Positions 22,581-27,979 of a DNA stretch of 27,979 nt are shown piece by piece. The stretch comes from RGIG5579 sp045543495. Lineage in GTDB: Bacteria > Bacillota > Clostridia > Oscillospirales > SIG627. Position 1 is the stretch's first letter. The number at the start of each line of letters is the position of its first letter. The translations under genes and the position numbers were made by a program. The notes beneath the pieces are model-generated. The model made no database searches, had not been told where the DNA came from, and was given only the letters and a program-made list of their open reading frames with translations. The stretch is taken from contig JAZQMO010000054.1 of the NCBI GenBank assembly GCA_045543495.1, positions 1-27,979 of the forward strand. The letters are read 5' to 3'.

Positions 22581-24518
22581 TCAGAATTCCACCTCGGGCA
22601 TTTTGTCAATGATGGAAAGCAGAGAATAAGAGGCCAGATAGATATCGAAATAAGGCTCGATCTCATAATCGTACCGTTCCGTAAAGTCACGGAACATCTT
22701 GTCTCCCATTTCCACGGCAAGGCGGTGGTGCCCCAGACACTTCTCGATCATACACTCTGCCAGTCTCTCGCAGAATTCGCTGTGGCGCAGAAGGATTCTC
22801 CAAGCGATGGACTGAGGACGGGCCAACATGGAAAGGTGATCCTTCACCATAGAGCGCATGGAGGCGGCGTATTCCTTCACCTGCGCCAGATCCTTGGCGT
22901 GCTCGGGATTGTAGTGAGCGCCGTACTGACGGTCTGTGCTCTTTTCCCCCAGCATATAGCCGAAATCAAAGGCGTTGGTGATCTTTTGCAGATAATCCTT
23001 TACATTCTGCCAATCCTCGCCGTAAAGGTGGGAGTAATAGTCCTCCATTTCCTTGTCGTAGTCAATGCTGCGATCCAGCAGGGCGGCACCGTAGATATGG
23101 TTGGCAAAGCCGTTGGGGAAGAAGCTCTTGGTGCTTCCGTCCTCCATACAGCCGTCCATCTTCATAAAGCCGAGGCCGACGGTATCCTCATACACTCTGC
23201 GGGCAAAATCCATATGGCCGGGATCGCGGAACTGGGCTCTCCAGAAGTGATACTCAAAGACGGAGTAGGGGCCGGGGAAGATCTCCTGCCACTTGCGGAA
23301 CATACCAAAAAGCTGCTCCACGCTTTTGATGGGCTTCCAGCCGTTGTAAACAAATTCGGGGGGCTCGGGAAATACGCTGTCCTTCGAGAGGCTCTTGGTG
23401 TAGGAGCGGGAAATGGGGCAGTACTGCAGGAGGAACCGCTGAGGATTCTTGATCCTTGCCTCCAAGGGAATGAAGATGGTATCCACATAGAAGCTGAAGA
23501 GAATGCGGGTGTCAAGCCCCTTGGCGGTCAATTTTTCATCGATCTCGTTGAGGATCATCACATACCAGTCACTGGGTCTCTTCTTCTTACATTCCTCACA
23601 CTCGCAGTGGTTGTGAGAAAGATCGCCCACGGTAAAGCCGATGTAGTCCAGATGTCTTCTTTCCTCGGCGGCCTTTACCACCACGTCTGCGATCTTGGAG
23701 CGGATATCCGCGCGGGACATACAAACATTGGTCCAGAAGAGCTTGCCCTTATGGGGGCCTCTCTTGCCGTTCAGAAGCGCCATGGCATCCAGCGCATCCT
23801 GAGGAATGGGAAGGGTGCCGTTTTCATACTCGAAGCGCTTGTTGATATCAAGCCCCAGCGCCAAGGGGAGCCACTCGTGCTCGCCGGAGAACTGGATCAG
23901 ACCTCTCTTTTTGATCTCGCACTCGTGTCTTGCTCTCCACTGGGTGTCGGCAATGGCAAGGTCAAAGGCCTCGGCGGGACGGTTCGGGTTGTGACGGTGT
24001 CTGTAGTAGGTGTTGTGATAGGTAATGTTGTAAAGCCCGATGGCGTTCATTTCCTCTTTGGCGTGGAAATCAATATAAGCCTGGAACTGCTCCACGGAGG
24101 GGTAGCCCTCCAGGGTGTGGCCTCTCAATTTGCAATCGGCCAGGTGGCGGTATTTCTGAGGCTCAATATTCTTTTTGGGAATAAACTCACCGTCAAAGCC
24201 GGGGAAGAGCCAGCGGCAGCCGTTGAGCTTGAAGAAGCGGTATACGGCAAAGAGCACGCTTCTGGGGTTGGAGCCTGCCAGAATGCCGCCCTCGGTATCG
24301 GTATCGATATAGACCTCGTCATCCAAAAAGGGATCCTTGGCATTCGTTTCCAGACCGAAATCCTCCATCAAGCCAAGTCGGAAGCCCTCCTTTGCCTCGG
24401 GGTCAACCGAAATGGTGATCTCCCCTGCGTGGGGCATCATTTCCCGCAGATATTTTTTCAATTCCTCTGCGGCAAAGGCAATGGTATTGTTGTAGCGAAG
24501 CATTTGAATGGTAAACAT
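22581..24518 (-). CDS. DUF4838-type glycoside-hydrolase-like protein
   Basis: The 645-aa product resembles DUF4838 proteins, which are related in layout to alpha-glucuronidase-type glycosidases. The N-terminal part (FAAEELKKYLREM near 15-27, GILAGSNPRSVLFAVYRFF near 78-96, CRWLFPG near 101-107) is a carbohydrate-enzyme-like alpha/beta domain. A TIM-barrel-like middle follows, with TVGDLSHNHCECEECKKK carrying a CxCxxC cluster (C305, C307, C310). The C-terminal half is helical. There is no signal peptide, so it would act inside the cell. The start at 24518 follows AAAAGGAGAAGAA. It lies directly behind the residual 3' end of a deacetylase-like gene, and the adjacent intact deacetylase-like gene suggests a joint role in glycan processing. 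The substrate is unknown. Confidence 0.82.
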   Translation of the reverse strand: MFTIQMLRYNNTIAFAAEELKKYLREMMPHAGEITISVDPEAKEGFRLGLMEDFGLETNAKDPFLDDEVYIDTDTEGGILAGSNPRSVLFAVYRFFKLNGCRWLFPGFDGEFIPKKNIEPQKYRHLADCKLRGHTLEGYPSVEQFQAYIDFHAKEEMNAIGLYNITYHNTYYRHRHNPNRPAEAFDLAIADTQWRARHECEIKKRGLIQFSGEHEWLPLALGLDINKRFEYENGTLPIPQDALDAMALLNGKRGPHKGKLFWTNVCMSRADIRSKIADVVVKAAEERRHLDYIGFTVGDLSHNHCECEECKKKRPSDWYVMILNEIDEKLTAKGLDTRILFSFYVDTIFIPLEARIKNPQRFLLQYCPISRSYTKSLSKDSVFPEPPEFVYNGWKPIKSVEQLFGMFRKWQEIFPGPYSVFEYHFWRAQFRDPGHMDFARRVYEDTVGLGFMKMDGCMEDGSTKSFFPNGFANHIYGAALLDRSIDYDKEMEDYYSHLYGEDWQNVKDYLQKITNAFDFGYMLGEKSTDRQYGAHYNPEHAKDLAQVKEYAASMRSMVKDHLSMLARPQSIAWRILLRHSEFCERLAECMIEKCLGHHRLAVEMGDKMFRDFTERYDYEIEPYFDIYLASYSLLSIIDKMPEVEF

Positions 24519-24530
24519 TTCTTCTCCTTT

Positions 24531-24620
24531 TCAAAACAAGACCGTAACATTTTCGCTGTGGTGGCAGATCTTGTAGGTGACAAATCCGTTTTTCTCCGCC
24601 CAAAGGGAGAGACTTCCCCC
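24531..24620 (-). pseudogene. 3' remnant of a polysaccharide-deacetylase-like gene
   Basis: Read on the minus strand, these 29 codons and stop give GGSLSLWAEKNGF followed by VTYKICHHSENVTVLF. The intact gene at 24738-25913 ends GGTLSLYEEKKEF followed by NTYKICHEGEKLSVLF, so the two align codon for codon to the stop. Everything upstream is gone: a TTGACT-17-TACAAT promoter directly abuts the first codon of similarity. The stop is followed by the ribosome site of the DUF4838 gene, which shows that a full deacetylase-like gene once preceded it. It now acts only as leader RNA for the DUF4838 gene. Confidence 0.8.
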
Positions 24621-24649
24621 ATTGTATCGGGGGAAAAAGAAAAAGTCAA
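24621..24649 (-). promoter_or_regulatory. Promoter of the DUF4838 gene, fused to the remnant
   Basis: On the minus strand TTGACT (24649-24644), 17 bases and TACAAT (24626-24621), followed by GGGG. The same frame CTTGACTTTT...CCGATA.AATGGGG occurs at the promoter of the intact deacetylase-like gene (25947-25975), so the promoter is a duplicate of that one. Confidence 0.75.
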
Positions 24650-24687
24650 GTTTTTCTCATACTTTTTCCTAAAAAAAGATCAAAGAA

Positions 24688-24730
24688 AAAAAGAGATCCT
24701 TTCTTTTTTTAGGAAAGGATCTCTTTTCTT
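24688..24730. terminator. Terminator after the deacetylase-like gene
   Basis: AAGAGATCCTTTC (24691-24703) and GAAAGGATCTCTT (24713-24725) form a perfect 13-bp stem with a T-rich loop. A and T tracts flank it on both sides. It follows the stop at 24738 on the minus strand. Confidence 0.85.
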
Positions 24731-24737
24731 GTTTTTT

Positions 24738-25913
24738 TCAGAACAAAACGCTCAGCTTTTCGCCCTCGTGGCAGATCTTATAGGTATTAAATTCCTTTTT
24801 CTCCTCGTAGAGGGAGAGGGTGCCTCCCTGACACTCCTTCGGGGTAAGACCCTTTTTCACAGACAGGAAAAATTCCTTTTTGTGGCAGTCAAGGGCCTGA
24901 TGAAGCACCTCGGAAAGGTCAAGACAAAGGCGGCTTCCTTCCCAATTCATTTCGGCAAATTCATAGTAAAAATGCTGGTTCACCGCTTCGGCCAGACCGT
25001 CTGACAGAACCGAGCCGAAGTGCTGACTCTGTCTCTCGTAAAGATCCAGCCAACCGGGGAGATTGTCAAGATTTTTCTTGGGATCAAGGTTTAGGTGATT
25101 GGTCCAATGGGTGCCTTGGAAGCAGGAGAATTTGGGGGAGGTCTCCTTGGTGAAAACAGGCCGTTCAAAGGCGTTGGCCGAGAGGGTATCCCAAGGGATG
25201 CCGGGCTTTGCCTGACCCCAGCGGAAGCAGGCTACCCCGTGGTACACCTTCAGGGTCGTGCCTTCGGGGAAATGGGGGAAGGAGTTGGCCCAGTAGCAGA
25301 TGCCGTATTCCGAGAGCACCTTGGCCATTTTTTCGGTGGATTCCTCGTCGGAAAAGGAATTGCCGCAGGGGATCACAAAGCCCTTTATCTTCTGCTTTAA
25401 GCCCCAAGAGTTGTAGAGCTTGAAGAACATATCCAAATGGCGGCGAAACTCCGCCTCGGGCAGGGCCGATCGGGTGTGGCTTCCGTCGGGAAAGCGGTTG
25501 ATCTGCATATATTCGCACTCGGTGATGCGCTTGCCGTTTTCATCGTATCGGCCGTGGAGAACGCCGTGAACCATATAGTCCACATTGGCATTTTCCAGCA
25601 CGTCGAGGCATTTTCTGTGGTAATCCCAATCCACTCGGCTCTTTTGATCCCAGGTGTGGGGCTCGTGGGTAAAGCCCACCTCGCCACGGAGGAAATTCTC
25701 CCGATCCCAGTCACCCACCACAATGGCGGCGGCAATTCTCTTGCCCGTTTTCTCCGTGAGGGCCTTTAGGTATTCGTAGTCCTCGATGCAGTGGTTTCTG
25801 TCAAGACCCGAGCGGGAGGCCTTGCCCTCCTTGGTGTAGTCTCTGCCGTCGATCCAGCCTACATCGTCCATTTCCAATACAAATCCCATGGGGATCCTGA
25901 CCTGATCCTGCAT
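24738..25913 (-). CDS. Polysaccharide-deacetylase-like beta/alpha-barrel protein
   Basis: The 391-aa product has a paired aspartate in FVLEMDDVGWIDGRD (D16, D17) and an HxxxH set in YMVHGVLHGRYD (H116, H120), the metal-site pattern of NodB-type carbohydrate deacetylases. Other blocks are KRIAAAIVVGDWDRENF, IKGFVIPCGNSFSDEES, a TKETSPKFSCFQGTHWTNHLN segment near 255-275 and a C-terminal beta-rich tail. No signal peptide is visible, so the substrate would be an internal or imported glycan. GGAGG lies 8 bases before the start and a clear promoter precedes it. It is a single-gene unit. A second copy survives only as a 29-codon 3' remnant next door. Assignment to the superfamily is reasonable; the reaction is not proven. 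Confidence 0.72.
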   Translation of the reverse strand: MQDQVRIPMGFVLEMDDVGWIDGRDYTKEGKASRSGLDRNHCIEDYEYLKALTEKTGKRIAAAIVVGDWDRENFLRGEVGFTHEPHTWDQKSRVDWDYHRKCLDVLENANVDYMVHGVLHGRYDENGKRITECEYMQINRFPDGSHTRSALPEAEFRRHLDMFFKLYNSWGLKQKIKGFVIPCGNSFSDEESTEKMAKVLSEYGICYWANSFPHFPEGTTLKVYHGVACFRWGQAKPGIPWDTLSANAFERPVFTKETSPKFSCFQGTHWTNHLNLDPKKNLDNLPGWLDLYERQSQHFGSVLSDGLAEAVNQHFYYEFAEMNWEGSRLCLDLSEVLHQALDCHKKEFFLSVKKGLTPKECQGGTLSLYEEKKEFNTYKICHEGEKLSVLF

Positions 25914-25946
25914 TGTGCTTTCCTCCGATGTTCCGTGTTTTTCCCC

Positions 25947-25975
25947 ATTCTATCGGCGCAGCGGGGAAAAGTCAA
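25947..25975 (-). promoter_or_regulatory. Promoter of the deacetylase-like gene
   Basis: On the minus strand TTGACT (25975-25970), 17 bases and TAGAAT (25952-25947), 33 bases before the start codon. It is divergent from the promoter at 26036-26064. Confidence 0.78.
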
Positions 25976-26035
25976 GGCGTTGCCGACTTTTTTTCTGCAA
26001 ACTTTGTGTTTTTTCGAATTTTGTTTCGTTCTGCC

Positions 26036-26064
26036 TTGCCAAAGAGAGAAAAAAAGGATATAAT
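26036..26064 (+). promoter_or_regulatory. Promoter retained by the ceramidase-like remnant
   Basis: TTGCCA (26036-26041), 17 bases and TATAAT (26059-26064). The spacer AAGAGAGAAAAAAAGGA is nearly the same as that of the intact gene's promoter at 26339-26367. Confidence 0.8.
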
Positions 26065-26096
26065 GGGGCAGAAATAACCGATCAAAGGAGAAGAAA

Positions 26097-26225
26097 AGGA
26101 AACGGTTTTTGTGCTTTCCTTTGGTATTTTTGAGGATCCTTCCCTTGGTGGCCTGCTTCTCGGGCCTTGCCGAGATCCCCACCGAGCAGCTTCGCCTTTT
26201 GAGCGAGTGCTATCACGCTCAGTAA
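26097..26225 (+). pseudogene. Internally deleted ceramidase-like lipoprotein remnant
   Basis: The frame starts RKRFLCFPLVFLRILPLVAC then FSGLA, which lines up without gaps with the signal peptide of the next gene (MKRIVSLILAVLMILPLAAC then SSSLA). It then jumps straight to EIPTEQLRLLSECYHAQ-stop, the exact C-terminus of that gene (TEQLRLLNECYHAQ). About 440 codons are missing and the junction stays in frame. The ATG is replaced by AGG (26097-26099), although promoter, AAAGGAG site and a terminator persist. A TTG at 26109 could in principle start a 38-residue lipobox peptide (LVAC), so expression is not fully excluded. I call it a pseudogene with moderate certainty. Confidence 0.75.
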
Positions 26226-26261
26226 AAAAAGCAGGGGATCCTCCCTTGTTCATAAAATCGC

Positions 26262-26293
26262 AAAAAACAGGCTCTTTTTGAGCCTGTTTTTGT
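26262..26293. terminator. Terminator between the remnant and the intact ceramidase-like gene
   Basis: AAAAAACAGGCTC-TTTTT-GAGCCTGTTTTT forms a long A/T-flanked hairpin. With the promoter at 26036 it bounds a potential transcript of about 220 bases over the remnant. Confidence 0.85.
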
Positions 26294-26338
26294 GTGTTTT
26301 TTGCATTTTTGACACATAATTTCGTGTTCATTGCCATC

Positions 26339-26367
26339 TTGCCAAGGGAGAAAAAAGGGGATATAAT
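26339..26367 (+). promoter_or_regulatory. Promoter of the ceramidase-like lipoprotein genes
   Basis: TTGCCA (26339-26344), 17 bases and TATAAT (26362-26367), 36 bases before the start at 26404. Confidence 0.8.
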
Positions 26368-26403
26368 AGAGGAGAGATCTTCTACTTGAAAGGAGAAGAA
26401 AAA

Positions 26404-27849
26404 ATGAAGCGAATCGTAAGCCTTATCTTAGCAGTTTTGATGATCCTTCCCCTGGCAGCCTGCTCCTCCTCCCTTGCCTCCGATCCCGTGGAGAACAAAA
26501 CCACGGCCGAAGAAAAAAAGACCGAAGAGAAAAAGAAGGAGACAGCCGACAAGGAAATCGCCCTGCCCGAGGGCTTTTCCGCAGGCTACGCTATGGTGGA
26601 TATCACCCCCGATGTGGAGCTTAGCATTTACGATGCCAGCGTTTCCGTGATGCAGGATCCCCTGTATCTGACCTGCACCGCCGTGTCCGACGGAGAAAAG
26701 GTGGCCCTTTTAATGTCTGCCGACGTAAAGGGAATCGGTCAGGGTACCGCCACGTCCGCCATGAAGCAGATCGAGAAGAAATACGGCATTCCCCGAGAAA
26801 TGATCATGATCTCTGCCACCCATACCCACTCCGCACCCGGTGCCGCAGGCAACAGCGAAAATATGACCCGCTGGCTGGGTCAGCTCTATAAGAAGGCCGT
26901 GGAGTGTGCAGGTCTTGCCCTGCAGGATCTTGCTCCCGCCGAGGCATACGGCGGCGTTTCCCATACCGACAGCGTAAACTTTGTGCGCCGCTTCCTCTTG
27001 CAGAGCGGAAAATATCAGACCAATGCCAAAGCCGATCAGGCTGATAAGCCCATTGCCCGTGAGTCTGAAGCCGATAACGAGCTTCGCACCGTCCGCCTTG
27101 CCAGAGAGGGCAAGAAGGATATTCTGATGATGAACTTCCAAACCCATTACAGCCTGTACGTCAAGGCCTATTCCGCAGACTTTGTGGGGAAGCTTCGTGA
27201 ATTTGCAAAACAGGATATGGATGTGAATCTCGTTTACTACTCCGGTGCCGGCGGAAACCTGAATATGACTGCCAAGCTGGAGGGAGAAAACAAGCACGGT
27301 GACGATATGGGCCGTGTAAAGGCTATGTGGGAGACCGCCAAGGATGCCGTCTCCAAGGAGGTCAAGCTCAATACCGGCAAGGTGGTGGGCTTCACCAATC
27401 AGTATGAGGCCACCGTTCTCAAGGACAGCGAGGAAAGGATCGCACAGGCGAAGGAGATCAATAAGACCAAGGACGAAGCCGAAAAGGCAGGCCTGATGGC
27501 AAAATACGGCTTCGGCTCCGAGAGAGGGGTCAACGCCGTTATTACCCGCTCCGGTCTCGGAGAGACGGAAAAGATCCCCTTTACCGCCATTTCCTTCGGA
27601 GATATTGCCTTCACCTCCTCTCCCATTGAGCAGTTCGATGCCAACGCCAAGTGGGTCAGAGACAATTCTCCCTTTAAGATGACCTTCTCTCTTTCCCTCA
27701 CCAACGGCTCCCACGGGTACGTGCCCACCATCGAGGCCGTTCCTCACGGAACCTACGAGGTGGTGGTCAGCCGCTATGTTCCCGGCAGCGGCGAGGCCTT
27801 TGCCACCGAGCAGCTTCGTCTTTTGAACGAATGCTATCACGCGCAGTAA
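26404..27849 (+). CDS. Neutral/alkaline ceramidase-like lipoprotein
   Basis: The 481-aa product starts MKRIVSLILAVLMILPLAAC with lipobox LAAC (C20), then a Lys/Glu-rich linker to about residue 50. The core resembles the N-terminal domain of non-lysosomal neutral/alkaline ceramidases (PF04734): GYAMVDITPD at 61-70, ISATHTHSAPGA at 137-147 with the zinc-type H140 and H142, NFQTHYSLY, YSGAGGNLNM and FGDIAFTSSPIEQFDANA. It would be membrane-anchored outside the cell and hydrolyse an amide of unknown identity; many bacterial members have no tested substrate. The start at 26404 follows AAAGGAG; an in-frame codon at 26386 is upstream of that site. A second copy begins 31 bases after the stop with no promoter or terminator between, so they form an operon. 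Confidence 0.85.
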   Translation: MKRIVSLILAVLMILPLAACSSSLASDPVENKTTAEEKKTEEKKKETADKEIALPEGFSAGYAMVDITPDVELSIYDASVSVMQDPLYLTCTAVSDGEKVALLMSADVKGIGQGTATSAMKQIEKKYGIPREMIMISATHTHSAPGAAGNSENMTRWLGQLYKKAVECAGLALQDLAPAEAYGGVSHTDSVNFVRRFLLQSGKYQTNAKADQADKPIARESEADNELRTVRLAREGKKDILMMNFQTHYSLYVKAYSADFVGKLREFAKQDMDVNLVYYSGAGGNLNMTAKLEGENKHGDDMGRVKAMWETAKDAVSKEVKLNTGKVVGFTNQYEATVLKDSEERIAQAKEINKTKDEAEKAGLMAKYGFGSERGVNAVITRSGLGETEKIPFTAISFGDIAFTSSPIEQFDANAKWVRDNSPFKMTFSLSLTNGSHGYVPTIEAVPHGTYEVVVSRYVPGSGEAFATEQLRLLNECYHAQ

Positions 27850-27880
27850 AACGAGAGCTTTTTTTGAAAGGATAAGAAAG

Positions 27881-27979
27881 ATGAAACGACTTTTATCTCT
27901 TTTGTGTCTGATCTGTGTTCTTTTCTCCACGGTAGCCTGCTCCTCCTCCCTTGCCACCGATCCCGTGGAGAACAAAACC
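27881..27979 (+). CDS. Second ceramidase-like lipoprotein, 5' part only
   Basis: The window ends after 33 codons. They read MKRLLSLLCLICVLFSTVAC followed by SSSLATDPVENKT. The lipobox is TVAC, and the residues after it match the preceding gene (SSSLASDPVENKT) almost exactly, so this is a tandem duplicate. AAAGGATAAG precedes the start by a few bases. The rest is outside the window, so completeness is unknown. Confidence 0.8.
   Translation, partial: MKRLLSLLCLICVLFSTVACSSSLATDPVENKT

Noticed and set aside
22389..25004. Very long rightward open frame opposite the DUF4838 gene and neighbours
   Set aside because: It runs antisense to the well-supported DUF4838 gene and across the uraA promoter and two terminators, has no ribosome site and no recognisable domain.
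26134..26247. Imperfect direct repeat GGATCCTtCCCTTG / GGATCCTCCCTTG around the ceramidase-like remnant
   Set aside because: It is short, one copy lies inside the signal-peptide codons and the other beyond the stop; it does not coincide with the deletion junction, so it is treated as chance.
26710..27975. Long leftward open frame opposite the ceramidase-like gene
   Set aside because: It is antisense to a lipoprotein gene with signal peptide, motifs and promoter, and lacks any start signals.

Overview
The window looks like a chromosomal segment of an anaerobic Clostridia-type Firmicute, probably an uncultured gut lineage. The support is strong AGGAGG-type ribosome binding sites, TTGACA/TATAAT-like promoters, dense intrinsic terminators, lipoprotein signal peptides with LxxC lipoboxes, an oxygen-labile two-subunit class I fumarase and an anaerobic citrate lyase locus. 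No rRNA, tRNA, CRISPR or prophage module was seen. Species cannot be told from the sequence alone.

Layout. (1) 1-135: an array of small hairpins, an intergenic repeat cut by the window edge. (2) 210-7562: a citrate lyase locus built around a divergent promoter region. Leftward: citD-citE-citF, then the alpha and beta subunits of a class I fumarase. Rightward: citC, a P-loop protein with an AlaRS-SAD-like tail, and a fused citXG. Together these make, charge and activate citrate lyase and link its product oxaloacetate (through malate) to fumarate. No citrate transporter, oxaloacetate decarboxylase or malate dehydrogenase lies in the window. (3) 7580-12244: a small Cys-rich protein, a D-aminoacylase-type amidohydrolase followed by a sialate O-acetylesterase-like SGNH hydrolase, an AT-rich RAYT-type transposase gene carrying two REP-like palindromes inside its coding sequence, and a beta-lactamase-fold serine hydrolase. 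(4) 12310-17613: four tandem paralogs of an unrecognised family, three of them predicted lipoproteins and one without a signal peptide, with conserved Cys and His motifs. (5) 17799-19219: a right-handed beta-helix protein coupled to a remnant of an MFS transporter. (6) 19350-22439: an MBL-fold hydrolase, then the uracil salvage pair upp-uraA. (7) 22581-27979: a DUF4838 protein, a polysaccharide-deacetylase-like protein and tandem ceramidase-like lipoproteins, interleaved with two decayed copies of their own neighbours.

The most unusual signals are the REP palindromes embedded in frame inside the RAYT gene, the four-member lipoprotein array, and a repeated decay pattern. In that pattern at least two genes (deacetylase-like at 24531-24649 and ceramidase-like at 26036-26225), perhaps also the MFS gene at 18821-19219, have kept their promoter or 5' end and their exact 3' end but lost the middle. 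All function calls come from reading motifs by eye; no database search was run.
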